A DNA stretch of 64,000 nt from Selaginella moellendorffii (GCF_000143415.4 NW_003314295.1:395075-459074); one strand, 5' to 3'. Shown: positions 43,880-55,328, counted from the first letter of the stretch. Notes: a model not told the origin generated them from the sequence alone. Made by a program: numbers and translations.

Positions 43880-46057
43880 TACTGAAATATTTTAAATTTG
43901 TTTTATGGAGCTCCGCCGATTTGAAGAGCTAGGAGCGAGGAGCCAGAAATTCGTGGATTCAACCAGAGTTTCGAAGACTTGTTTGGCCCCTGAATTTTCC
44001 CATCTTTCACTGAGCATCAACTGTCTGATTCCAGGATTTAACCTCGTCATCATCAACGCGTCCAATCCCGTCCTCTCAGTCCAGCAAGAGTTTCTTCCAC
44101 CAGCTGGGACGCTTTGCATGTATAGCCCCTGGTAATTAATCCGCTGGAGAAAGCTCCCACGAAAATTCGCCTTGCATGTGCGCGAAGATGCTGCTGCGGG
44201 GTTAAAAGGAGACTGCATAAACATGCACACACTTGTCAATTACAAAATCATGCAAGGAGAGTAGGGGAGAAAAACAAGAACAGTACACACACACCGAAAC
44301 AAGAAACACCAGGGAAAAAAAAAGGTGGCAGCCACACCTCCAATGATGTCCTCTAGATATGTAATTGTACATGGCACCCTCGATCTCGTGCAGGGCGCTT
44401 CATCCGCATGGGAGGCAGGACAATGGTCATCAGATCAAGCCTTTTCCACGAATGCCTGCCAGTCTTCGTAACCTTTGGCTGACCGTCTTCAATCACGTAG
44501 TCCCTCAGCAGCTGTAGTTGCGACAGCGTTGTGTGGGCAGACATGAACGAAGACTGGTGTGGTACAGGGTGCGCCATCTATAACCACGGCGTTGGGGCTT
44601 TCAGGCATGGCCTCCTGGCGTACAACAAAAAGCTTTCAACAAAATCTTTGTGCCCATATGAAACATTTCAAGGAAAGATGTGTAATTCAATAGTGAGAAG
44701 GAAAAGAAAAGACAAGTCCTAAGCAAGAGAAAAATTGCTCAAACACAGCAGCCACGGGCATTGCAGCAGAAGGCCCAGCTCTGGAATGTAGGAGTCCACA
44801 ATGTCAAGCCTCCGCCTCACGAGCCTCAAGTTGGGCCTGAAGGTGACGAAGGACATATGGTTGTTCACAACAGTGAATGTCCGATCACTTGTTGAGAGGA
44901 GGCGTAGTCCTCAAAGAGCTCCCCACGCGCAGAAGAAAAGTCAATCTGGGCGAGATTGGCCAGGGAAGCATCCATCTTCCCGGATGCGAAGACCTTGCTT
45001 GTAAACATAGTGCGGATGTACCTGGAAGCAAAAGCTATCGTCGGAGCGAGAATTTTGGACGGCTGTAGAAAACTTTGTCCGCCAACTCCTCACGCCCCGT
45101 CACCAGGAAGCTCGACACTGCTCTTTGCTGTCTATCCGTCACAGTGCCCAAATCCTGGAAAAAATGCGGAGCTATGCCAACACAGACGTAAAGCCGTGCC
45201 AGGAAATGTGCTGCTGAGAAATCTCCGGCCGTAAGTGCTCCTGAAATTCCCCGCCTGGTGCTTCCTCTTGAACGCTTTCAACAGCTCCGAAGGCTTCCAG
45301 GCATCCATATGGAAAGTCACAAACCGGCCTCGTCCATTGTCGCCTCAGCGGCATCAGCACCATTCATCCGGGATGGACTTGTAAAGAGGACCGTCCTTCC
45401 TCGCGTGCCTCTATATCCTTGAAAGCTATCGTCCACAAGGAGCCACGTCCCTGCTAAGCTCAACAGGTCTGTCGGAACTTTATACGAGAACCGGACCTCT
45501 CCGCCCGGCGAGATGATGATGAAGGCCCTGGCGTCCGCAAACAGTTGCACTAAAACGTATGCTCCAGCTAGTTCCGCGTCGCTGAGGAGCTCGCGAACGA
45601 AGTACCAGATGCAGCACGACTTTCCTATCCCCGGATTACCGGAGATGTGCGCGAAGGTGCTGCGGGCGTGTCTCAGCTGACGATAGATCTTCTCGTAAGA
45701 CTTGCGAACGAGGATGTCGGCAGGGTTGGCTGTGAGCTCGGCTATGACGGCAGGGAGCCTCAGAAATCCTTCCGCATCCCGACCCCTGCACAGGTGCGAG
45801 CTGGTGTCCGGCGGGAAAATCTTGTCCTTGGCAAAAGGGACTGCGTAAACACGCACACACTTGTCAAAATTACAAATCATGGAAGAGCAGAGGGAACATA
45901 CACACAACGAAAACAAAAAGACTGTATTGAAATTCCTGAGATACATCTCCACTCCAGGAGCTAGGACAAAGTCAGGGCAGCACTGGCGCTTCAGCCACTT
46001 GCGGATGGCAATCTCATGCGGCACATTAATTAACAACCGTGAGCATGAACTTCTCAC
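43880..46057 (-). pseudogene. Crinkler-like P-loop NTPase, copy 3 (best preserved)
   Basis: Read from 46057 on the minus strand: an exon with RKWLKRQCCPDFVLAPGVEMY, an intron, then PFAKDKIFPPD and SYEKIYRQLRHARSTFAHI. An intact Walker A SGNPGIGKSCC (45616-45640) is followed by WLLVDDSFQGYRGTRGRTVLFTSPS. A 1 bp deletion near 45329 shifts the frame before FHMDAWKPSELLKAFKRKHQ. Only this copy keeps the middle part, near 44920-45080 (IAFASRYIRTMF, FSSARGELFEDYA) and 44760-44880 (RTFTVVNNHMSFVTF). The RG-LFE-YA pattern is typical of Crinkler/RHS-type NTPases. GLRDYVIEDG-type sequence and a shortened end follow. Crinkler-type proteins are known as effectors of oomycetes and other eukaryotes, with relatives in plants. 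Several breaks make it inactive as read. Confidence 0.65.
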
Positions 46058-46078
46058 GAGCAGAGCAGATTGAAGATG

Positions 46079-46180
46079 ATGGCGGTGGACGTTGGGCGGT
46101 ATGTTTCGACGACTTGGCGACGATAGTTTCGACTTTGCGGACTATGATCACTGGGCCGAGACCAACAACCAGAAGGCGCA
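46079..46180 (+). pseudogene. Family A, copy 8 (fragment)
   Basis: About 100 bp: MAVDVGRYV, then a deletion, then a piece equivalent to SFDFADYDHWAETNN. The gene ends in unrelated DNA at about 46180. It abuts the 5' end of Crinkler-like copy 3. Confidence 0.7.
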
Positions 46181-46590
46181 GGCAATCCCATCCTCTCACT
46201 TGCACTCGATTGAGTATGATCAGCAGCATCACCACCACCAAATCAGACCACTGTTTTGATTCTCTGCTTTCACTTCCTCGACCAATTCTACCCTGGAAAA
46301 CAGTTTGAGCGATGGAAAAAAAAGCGAGGCCTAGAAAACACTTCCGCTTCGTCGTGAAGATGCTGGTTAGTATCTCATCGGAAAGGGAGGAGCGATTCCA
46401 ATCTTGACCTCGAACATCAAACGCTTCTCTTTGTCCTCCAGTGGAGGAACCATTCTTTTGGTCACGTGAGAATCCGTGACGTCGATGCCTTGGCCAGGAA
46501 TGGTACGAGCTCGACATATCTACACAGGACTAAAAGCAAAGCTGTGAGTGACAAAACCATCACCTCGAACATAACACTGGAAAACTAAAT
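46181..46590. other. Unique segment with coding-like minus-strand sequence
   Basis: This DNA is not repeated elsewhere in the window. On the minus strand, 46540-46385, one frame reads ARTIPGQGIDVTDSHVTKR then VPPLEDKEKRLMFEVKIG, hydrophilic and protein-like, ending before a possible splice site. The plus strand has a short frame MEKKARPRKHFRFVVKML. Neither was identified. It may be an exon captured from elsewhere. Confidence 0.35.
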
Positions 46591-47110
46591 TTGAAGGAAG
46601 AAAACCAGCTTACTGTCGATCTTGCTGCAGACCTTGCAAATTCCCTCTTCCTGGTGCCACTTAAGAAACTCTTGGAACAAATCCGAGAGTGGCCTCATTG
46701 CGTTACTAGCCTTCCCAGAGCTATCCAGCTCCAACCCAAGAAATTTTTCTTTCTTGCGGAGTGCTGGACCTCGTCAACTTCTCCCTGATTTCGAGGAATG
46801 CGAGGCAAATTTTCTTAGGAGCTTTCTCCAGCGGATTGATTACGAGGGGCTATGCATGCAAAGCGTCCCAGGAGAGAAAGCTGATGGAAGAAACTCTTGC
46901 TGGACGACTTGGACTGGTGGGGAGAGAACGAGATTGGACACATGATGCTCGACGGACGGCGAGAAGATTAAATCCTGGAAGCAGAGAGTGAAAGCTGGGA
47001 AAAATCAAGGGACAGAAGCCAGTGAAATTCCGCTTCCAATTGCTTCGAAACTCTGGTTGAATCCGAGAATTTCTGGCTCCTCGCTCCTCAAATCAGTGGA
47101 GAGCATAGAA
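46591..47110 (+). pseudogene. PPR-flank piece joined to a Crinkler tail
   Basis: 46600-46700 matches the DNA at 59155-59250 just before the PPR repeats (LFLVPLKKLLEQIREWPHC in one frame). From about 46740 the Crinkler-like tail region follows, with RNARQIFLGAF in one frame and broken tail sequence to 47110. It is a chimeric fragment. Confidence 0.5.
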
Positions 47111-47181
47111 CAAATTTTATAATATTGAAATTGTTTTGTATAGGGTTTGTGATTGTAAAAGAACTTCTCGAGCAGAGCGAG

Positions 47182-47484
47182 ATGGTGGCGGTGGACGTTG
47201 AGCGGTATGTTGAGCTCAAGCGCATGATCGACGACTTGGCGATCGAGGCTGGTAACAATAGGAGCATCCGGGTGAAACAATACGATAGCTTCGACTTCGC
47301 GGACTATGATCACTGGGCCGAGACCAACAACAAGAGGGCGCTCAGGCCGGACTGCCATTACATGGAGGACGAGGTGGCGTTGGATCCTCCCCATGCCGAC
47401 CGGATCACGCGGATGGACTTCACAAGGCAACTGGCGCTTCAGCAACAACAAGCTGGGCCACCGAGCAAGAGAGCTCGCCACTGA
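47182..47484 (+). CDS. Family A protein, copy 9 (internal in-frame deletion)
   Basis: This 100-residue copy lacks 63 bp, exactly 21 codons, removing the segment from MVAVALQQEEED to EVNH. The frame is kept: ITRMDFTRQLALQ. The N-terminal 79 residues and PPSKRARH end are standard. The deleted part is the charged helix, so the product would lack much of the putative coiled region. Confidence 0.55.
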   Translation: MVAVDVERYVELKRMIDDLAIEAGNNRSIRVKQYDSFDFADYDHWAETNNKRALRPDCHYMEDEVALDPPHADRITRMDFTRQLALQQQQAGPPSKRARH

Positions 47485-48229
47485 TCGTCGAATCATCCCC
47501 TGGAGTGATGATCGAAAACAATCTTGTATCACAAGCTCCAACAAACGTGTGAACAAATCAAGCTCCTGCCAAGGAGCACAAACTTTTGTTGTTTGTACTT
47601 CATATACCTGGCAATGAAGAGATCTTTCCAGTTCTATGAGCCGTAGTGGCGTTCCATCTCGTGGAATATGGCCGTGAGTCATTTGGGTCTTCCTTTAGCT
47701 AATAAGCCCTAGCTAGAGCTACATTATGAGCGAAGGAAACGTTGCTGCGTTGTTAGCTGCCAGGGTATGCCGTATTATTGGTGCAAAGAAAATGTGTACA
47801 AGTGCTCCAGTGGTGCCTGATCAAGAACATCAATACTCAAAATCTATACTGATGAGTTCAACCTCTAAGGAAAAAACGTTTGTTTTGTTTTTTTGAAAAA
47901 AACAATGCGCCTACTCCCTCTTCTCAACTTTGTGATTGAGGATAATGGCTTTTCAATGGTTCTTCTTTTCTTCTTTTCCTTGTTTCTCATCGAATGCTTG
48001 TGTTCTTGCTCCCGCTTCACCACTGCCCTTGCAAGTGAAAAACAACCAAACTACTGAAGGAACTGTTGTGTGCATCATGTTTTCTTCGAATCAAAGTACT
48101 ATTCTTACGCTCTCTCTGGTTCTACTTGCGAGAACAAACATGAATTTAGAGACGAGTCGTTTAAAATGAGTTCTTTGGAAGTACTTCTAATAACAGATTA
48201 AGAAAATGGAGACTTTGGAGTAACAGGAT
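47485..48229. repeat. Leader module L
   Basis: This is the near reverse complement of 8651-9190 and similar to 1360-2040. No gene is called; the T-rich frame at 47936-48169 is treated as an artefact. Confidence 0.6.
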
Positions 48230-48650
48230 TTTACCATGCGATTCAGCTGCAGGGTTTACTCGAGGTGATGGCAAACTCCAGTGCTGCAAATCTCACACTT
48301 GCTGCCTTTGGCACTTCTGGCAGTAGTCCCGGCACACCTGGTCGCTTGGAGGTGCACAGGAAGTGCCCCTCCACACATATCCCCGCCATAGCCAGGCTCT
48401 CCTTGTTGACCACTCCAGGGTGACGACCAAGTCCATGAGGTGAGCTTGGCCATTTTGGAGAATATATATTCCATTTCCCACTAAGGCTGTGGGTGGTAAT
48501 GTTTTTCACAGGGTTAGTAGCCTCACAAACTGTCGTTGATTTCTTCGAACATGGCATGGTTTAGATGCTCTAAGACGAAATGGAGACATTGCTTTTTTTC
48601 GTCCAATAGGAGAAACGAAGAACAAACAACATGGTACGTACCTGAGGACA
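48230..48650. repeat. Module K6
   Basis: This copy is close to K1-K4, with a GTGCTGC substitution near 48280. The minus frames are as elsewhere. It leads directly to S5. Confidence 0.5.
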
Positions 48651-48874
48651 ATGTCTGAGAAAAGAATGATAAAGAACAAGAAGACGAGGTCGGCAGCCAG
48701 TCCGAGGAGCTCGGGGTGACCGTAAAGATGCACGTCAAGCGCATGACTAGGAGCCTGATGGGCTCGCCCGGAGCGATCGTGCAGGGCAGCTTCGATGGAT
48801 CGCTCAAGGCTAAAGCATCTGAAGAAGAGCTGAGGAAGATCCTCCGCCTGGCATTTCACTATGATGCCTTCTAG
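48651..48874 (+). pseudogene. S5: B3-tail-like small gene, frameshifted
   Basis: A 1 bp deletion after KKTRSAA shifts the frame, and a second deletion near 48735 removes part of the GSKLE region. The C-terminal half (GSFDGSLKAK, EEELRKIL) is readable in its own frame. It is inactive as read. Confidence 0.7.
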
Positions 48875-50882
48875 TGGAAAACTGATAAGAACTGATGTCT
48901 TGAGATGTATTTTAACTTAGAAATGTATTTTCCTTTTACACAACAACTATTGGAGCAATCGATTTCACTGAACGAAGAAATCTTGGTTTTGGTGGTGACA
49001 ACTGTGATGGCGGGTCCTTGTCCTCGCTAGACTCTTTGGGACAACTTTTGGACGTGCTAGCCTCCACTGCATTGATCACAAACAAGCTCCCCATTGCACT
49101 ACTTGTTGATGGATCCTAGGTTATATACAAACTGAAAAGGGTTGAGACAAAAGGGAGGCATATATAGCTTTTAGTACGAATATTCTTTATTTTATTCTGG
49201 TCTAAGCTGTTTTGCGTTCATGTCTTAAGAAAAAAAATTATAATAATAAAAACATAAAGAGAAATAAAAAATATATTATGATTTAATATTTGAGCTTTTA
49301 TCCTCATTGAAATGCCACATCCACTTGCATGGTTTCCTAGCTTGCTACTCCAAAGGTTCTAGGCATTATAAAATGATTAGAAAATCAATGCTAAAGTAAA
49401 GATAAATCTTTTTAGGTATATCTTGAAAGTAAAATTGAATTGTTTGGCTATGAGGTATAAAATCCTAAACTTCCCTTCTAACATTATAGGTATTAATATA
49501 AACTTACTTCAAGGATTATTAGTATTAAAAATATTAGTTAGGATTTTAATAATTGACAGCAAAAAGCAATATAAGTTTAAACAAGAAAAATATAAAAGAA
49601 ATGTTACTTACAATGCTTACAGAAATATGGCAACGAATATGTGATTTCGCATGGAAGCATTATATATTTACACATGTGTGAATTTATTTTTTTGTTTTGA
49701 GTTACATGCAAAAATATTATGCATACAATCACTTTTCAATTGGTATATAAGCAATCAAAATGCCATTGTGTTGTCATGAGATATGTTATATATGCATGGG
49801 GCATAACAACTCATATTACTATATACACATCATGCCATATCATTTTAGACAATATAACATCACTGCAATTTAGCAAGGGTTTTTTTTCTCGTTCTTGTGA
49901 GTGCAAATTTATGATGAGTTAATTGTGATCATTTCTCTCCTCTCATTTCTCTTAGTTATAATCCATTTTTCATGGTTATTACTCATTTCTCACAACTATA
50001 GCTTATTTTTTGCAATTTTGGCTCATTTCTCACAACTTAAAAGTGTTATGCACCTTAATATATTTATTGCACCTCTCATTTTTTGTAATCTATTTGCAGT
50101 ATAACACTTTAACTTAGTGCTATAATAAATGTGATCGATTGGAGTGTAATGTGCAATCAATTGGAGTGCAATGGTGAGTGCAATCTATTGGAGTGTGGTG
50201 GTAAGTGTAATTAATTGAAGCATAATGATGAGCTCAATCAATTGGAATATAAAGGCAAAATAATTATTTAGTTTTTTCTCAATTTTGTAACTTTCTCTAG
50301 CATTCACTCACATAAAAGTTCCTTCATTTCTTCATTTGTTGCAAAACTATTAACTTACAAAGTATTTTTCATTACCTTTATCAAAGAGTGTTTAAAGAGC
50401 CTATAATATTTTAAAATCTAACTTGCACATTTAAAAAATATCACCCAAAAACTTAACCCTATTGACATGTAAAAATAAAATCTAACATAGGATGCAAAAA
50501 ATTATATATATAGCATTATTTTATGAGTCACACACGTGTTACAATAATTTAAATACACATGTGTTTTATTTTCATATATTTTACAAATGTGAAAGATATT
50601 TTACTAAGTTATCTATCCTAGGTACATCTCCTATCTTGGGAGGTGTACCTCCCCTCAAAATACTTCAAAATTTAATAGTGTAAAGATATTAAATGAAAAT
50701 ATATTAAAATGTAAACATGATAATTTTAAAACAATTAACTAAAACTTTAGAAATAATATAGTAAATTGTTATTAAATCATCTCTTCTAATAAAAAAGTAT
50801 GCTTTAAATTTTTATAAAAAATTCTTTAACATGCTCAGATAATAATAATTATTTAAATTTTAATCATAATTTTCAGTGGCAA
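48875..50882. repeat. Module R and spacer T4
   Basis: Module R has broken frames. The AT-rich spacer without transposon insertions follows, showing the empty sites for the gypsy element (about 49555) and the solo LTR (about 49820). It includes a minisatellite at 50130-50256. It ends at the N gap, so any B3 gene of unit 4 is not visible. Confidence 0.65.
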
Positions 50883-51286
50883 NNNNNNNNNNNNNNNNNN
50901 NNNNNNNNNNNNNNNNNNNNNNNNNNNNNNNNNNNNNNNNNNNNNNNNNNNNNNNNNNNNNNNNNNNNNNNNNNNNNNNNNNNNNNNNNNNNNNNNNNNN
51001 NNNNNNNNNNNNNNNNNNNNNNNNNNNNNNNNNNNNNNNNNNNNNNNNNNNNNNNNNNNNNNNNNNNNNNNNNNNNNNNNNNNNNNNNNNNNNNNNNNNN
51101 NNNNNNNNNNNNNNNNNNNNNNNNNNNNNNNNNNNNNNNNNNNNNNNNNNNNNNNNNNNNNNNNNNNNNNNNNNNNNNNNNNNNNNNNNNNNNNNNNNNN
51201 NNNNNNNNNNNNNNNNNNNNNNNNNNNNNNNNNNNNNNNNNNNNNNNNNNNNNNNNNNNNNNNNNNNNNNNNNNNNNNNNNNNNNN
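50883..51286. other. Assembly gap (404 N)
   Basis: This is a run of 404 undetermined bases. In sister units this position holds the B3 and kinase-like genes (about 3 kb). Either those are deleted in unit 4 or the gap size is wrong. Confidence 0.99.
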
Positions 51287-52090
51287 GGCTATGGCAGGGA
51301 TATGCATGGAGGGGCAATTCCTGTGCACCTTCACAAGCAACTAGGCGTGATGGGACTACTGTTATAAGTGCCACTACATCAAAGGCAACAGTGAGATTTG
51401 CAGCACTGGAGTTTGCCATCACCTCAAATGCAATTGTATCGCCCCTGCAGCTGAATCACGTGGTAAAATCCTGTTACTCCAAAGTCTCAATTGTTAAAAG
51501 TTTATTATATAAGCACACTTACCAGAGAGAAGAATAGTAATTGGCACACAACAGTTACTTCAATAGTTTGGTTGTTTTTCACTTGCAAGGGCATTCGATG
51601 AGAAACAAAGAAAAGAAGAACATTGAAAAGCGATTCTCCTCAATCACAAAGTTGAGAAGAGGAAGTAGAAATTCGTTTTTTCCTCTCTTAACCTGTCCTC
51701 CACGTCTTCCATAATTCCTAACTGATGTTCCACATTTCATAATCTCTGTCCCATATCTTAGCAATTGAGTATTGATGTTCTTGATCAAGCCCCCCAAGGT
51801 CACTGGAGCACTTGTACACATTTTCTTTGCACCAATAATACGGCATATCTTGGCAACTAACAGCGCAGCATCGTTTCCTTCGCTCGTAACATAGCTCTAG
51901 CTAGGGCTAAAGGAAGACTCACGGCCATACTGAGATGGAACGCCACTAAAGCTCAAACACTAGAACTGGAAAGATCTCTTCATTGCCAGGTATATGAAGT
52001 ACAAACAACAAAGGTTTTGTGCTCCTAGTTTTAGTAATGCTTGTGATACAAGATTGTGTTCGATCATCCCCCAAGAGGATGATTCGACGA
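51287..52090. repeat. K11 fragment and L' module
   Basis: K11 (51287-51470) keeps GYGRDMHGGAIPVHL in one frame and CSTGVCHHL in another. L' follows as at 42781-43401. No gene is called. Confidence 0.5.
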
Positions 52091-52456
52091 TCAGTGGCGA
52101 GCTCTCTTGCTCGGCAGCCCGGCTTGTTGTTGCTGAAGCGCCAGTTGCCTTGTGAAGTAGTTCACCTCCTTAGCCAGTCGCCTCCTGTTCGCTTCCTCCT
52201 CTTGCTGGAGCGCCACGGCCACCATCCGCGTGATCCGGTCGGCACGGGGAGGATCCAACGCCACCTCGTCCTCCATGTAATGGCAGTCCGGACTGAGCGC
52301 CCTCTTGTTGTTGGTCTCGGCCCAGTGATCATAGTCCTCAAAGTCGAAGCTATCGTATTGTTTCACCCGGATGCTCCTATTGTTACCAGCCTCGATCACC
52401 AAGTCGTCAATCATGCGCTTGAGCTCAACATACCGCTCAACGTCCACCGCCACCAT
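52091..52456 (-). CDS. Family A protein, copy 10
   Basis: This uninterrupted 121-residue copy is nearly identical to copy 7 (LVIEAG, FEDYDHW, LSPDC, PPRADRI, NRRRL) with one further change, GLPSKRARH. Its upstream flank and Crinkler-like neighbour instead match copies 3 and 5, so the gene is part of a mosaic. Confidence 0.6.
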   Translation of the reverse strand: MVAVDVERYVELKRMIDDLVIEAGNNRSIRVKQYDSFDFEDYDHWAETNNKRALSPDCHYMEDEVALDPPRADRITRMVAVALQQEEEANRRRLAKEVNYFTRQLALQQQQAGLPSKRARH

Positions 52457-52599
52457 CTTCGATCTGCTCCGCTCGTGAGAAGTTCTTCTGGACTCCTTTT
52501 TACAATCACTAACCCTATACAAAACAAATGGATATGCCACTTTTTTGCCAAATATTCTTTCATTATCTTTAAGACAAAAAAAAAGGTTTTAACCGGCTT

Positions 52600-54290
52600 A
52601 TTGAAATATTTTTAAATTTGTTTTATGGAGCAGCGATCTCCACAGATTTGAAGAGCTAGGAGCGAGGAACTAGAAATTCGTGGATTCAACCAGAGTTTCA
52701 AAGACTTGTTTTGTCCCTGAATTTTTTCCATCTTTCACTGAGCTCATCGATGGCATCAACTCTCTGCTTTCAGGATTTAATCTCCTCGTCATCCGTCCAA
52801 GCATCAATCCCGTCCTCAGTCCAAGTCGTCCAGCAAGAGTTTCTGCCACCAGCTGGGACGCTCTGCATGTATAGCCCCTGGTAATTAATCCGCTGGAGAA
52901 AGCTCCCACGAAAATTCGCCTTGCATGTGCGCGGCTGCGGGGTTAAAAGGAGACTGCATAAACATGCACACACTTGTCAATTACAAAATCATGCAAGGAG
53001 AGTAGGGGAGAAAAACAAGAACAGTACACACACACCGAAACAAGAAACACCAGGGGAGAAAAAAAAAGTGGCAGCCATGCCTCCAATGATGTCCTCTAGA
53101 TCCGTAATTGTACATGGCACCTCGATCTCGTGCAGGGCGCTTCATCCAAACGCAATTAAAGCAAGCTTTTGCATGCGGTTCAGAACTTCCCTCTCCTCTC
53201 TTTCAAATGCTTCCCTGAAGCCCTTGCGTGAGTCGTCGTCCATGGGAGGCAGGACAATGGTCATCTGGGGAATAGGCAGATCAAGCCTTTTCCACGAATG
53301 CCTGCCAGTCTTCGTAACCTTTGGCTGACCGTCTTCAATCACGTAGTCCCTCAAACCCATGAAACTCCCCGCTTGCTTGATGCTTAACTCCTGGATTATA
53401 ATTTATCATGTTCACAAGCTCCCCATTCCCCAGCACATCCCTGTATCGCCTCTTGAACGCTTTCAACAGCTCCGAAGGCTTTTAGGCATCCATATGGAAA
53501 GTCACAAACTGGGCCTCATCCATTGTCGTCTCAGCGGCATCAGCACCATTCCGGGATGGACTTGCGAAGAGGACCCTCCTTCCTCGTGTGGCTCTATATC
53601 CTTGAAAGCTATCGTCCACAAGGAGCCAAGTCCCTGCTAAGCTCAACAGGTCTGTCGGAACTTTAGATCTCTCCGCCCAGCGAGATGATGATGAAGACCC
53701 TGGCATCCACAAACAGTTGCACTAAAATGTATCTCCAGCTAGTTCCGCATCGCTGAGGAGCTCGCGAACGAAGTACCAGATGCAGCACGACTTCCTATCC
53801 CCGGATTACCGGAGATGTGCGCGAAGATGCTGTGGCCGTGTCTCAGCTGACGATAGATCTTCTCGTAAGACTTGCGAACGAGGATGTCGGCAGGGTTGGC
53901 TGTGAGCTCGGCTATGACGGCAGGGAGCCTCAGAAATCCTTCCGCATCCCAACCCCTGCACAGGTGCGAGCGGGTGTCCGGGGGAAAATCTTGTCCTCGG
54001 CAAAAGGGACTGCATAAACAAGCACACACTTGTCAAAGTTACAAATCATGGAAGAGCAGAGGAAACATACACACAACGAAAACAAAAAGACTGTACCTCG
54101 AATGATATGCTCTGCCCCGGCGTCGAACTTGACACGGTTTAAGCCATCGTCCACGCTCATCCGGCTTCTTGTAAAAGAAGCTTAGGGCGCCAGCCGTAAG
54201 AACCTCTCCGACCCGCACTTTGCCATTCTTTAGACAGAACTTGAGCTTGTCATCCATCCATGCGAAAGTACACGATGCCACTCCTTCCTC
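52600..54290 (-). pseudogene. Crinkler-like P-loop NTPase, copy 4 (degenerate)
   Basis: Near-identical to copy 2 (offset 25043), with the same Walker A 1 bp deletion (53786-53812). The first exon is complete here, starting ASCTFAWMDDKLKFCLKNGKV near 54281 and running to KKPDERGRWLKP before the GTACAG donor. The Walker-B-like LLVDDSFQGYR, the MTIVLPPMDDD region and the tail follow. A 1 bp loss near 53992 is private to this copy. Confidence 0.6.
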
Positions 54291-54925
54291 ATCCTCTTAC
54301 TCATCGCCCTCGTTCGCTTCCCACAGCCTCACTGAACCATAGTTTTTGTGAGAGCTACCTATAGAAAATGAGACGAAACAAAACCCATGGCTGCTGCTCT
54401 GCTGCTGCTCTCCATTGTCTGAAAAGAAAGCAATGAGATTTGTCAAAAGATTGCTTTCAGCAATATTCTCTCCTTTCACTGCACAGGCCAGCAGCAGCAC
54501 TAATAGAGAAGCAAGCATCTCTCCATCCCAAAATGAAACAGATAAATGCTTTTTGTGGGTTCCAGCTGAAGAAGAATCCATCGATTTTGTTACGATCATG
54601 TGAGAGAGCACTTACCTTGCAAGTCCTTCTTGCGGAGTAAAATTCCTAGAGCGTAGAAACAACATCTACGACTTTGTAAAGTTTAAAATTTTGAACTAAG
54701 AATGGAGAGAGAAAAGCTTACTTACGACCAGAAAAGTCTCGAGAGTGAAAATAAAGAAGAAAAGGGATACCACTCACAAGTTTGAGATTCCTGAGATACA
54801 TCTCCACTCCAGGAGCTAGGACAAAGTGCAATAAATAATGACTCCAGAAGCTTATGGATAAATAAACCACCATAAACCATTTCCTTTCGAAAAATGAAGG
54901 TGAAAAAAAAGTATCCCAAATCCAA
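54291..54925 (-). pseudogene. 5' flank of Crinkler-like copy 4
   Basis: This matches 1-415 and 14641-15120 but is longer. The minus ORF 54297-54611 (104 codons) includes SFWDGEMLASLLVLLLACAVKGE, signal-peptide-like, then SSHKNYGSVRLWEANEGDE. A MYLRNF-type segment lies near 54785-54830. It could be an upstream exon; not resolved. Confidence 0.35.
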
Positions 54926-55328
54926 AAGCTATCCAGCTCCGACCGAAGAAATTCTTCTTTCTTGCGGAGTGCTCGATCTCGTCAACTTCTCCCCGATTTT
55001 GCAGAATGCAAGGCAAATTTTTGTGGGAGCTTTATCCAGCAGATTGATTACCAGGTCCCAGGAGCGAAAGCTGGCGGAAGAAACTCTTGCTGGTCGACTT
55101 GGAGTGGTGGGGAGAGAACAAGATTGGACGCATGATGCTCCGACGGATGGCAAGGAGATTAAATCCTAGAAGCAGACAGTACGAGCTCAGTGAAAGCTAG
55201 GGACAGAAGCGAGTGAAAATCCGCTTCCAATCGTTTCGAAACTCTGGTTTTATACGCCATCACGAATATCTGGCTCCTCACTCCTGAGCTCTTCAAATCG
55301 GTGGAGAGCATAAAACAAATTTAGTAAA
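54926..55328 (+). pseudogene. 3' tail of a Crinkler-like gene
   Basis: This plus-strand tail ends FKSVESIKQI. It has stops after KEIKS and a deleted middle, as at 15127-15560. It lies about 145 bp before family A copy 11. Confidence 0.45.

Noticed and set aside
50853-51422. ORFs of 155-189 codons across the N gap
   Set aside because: Most of their length is undetermined sequence.
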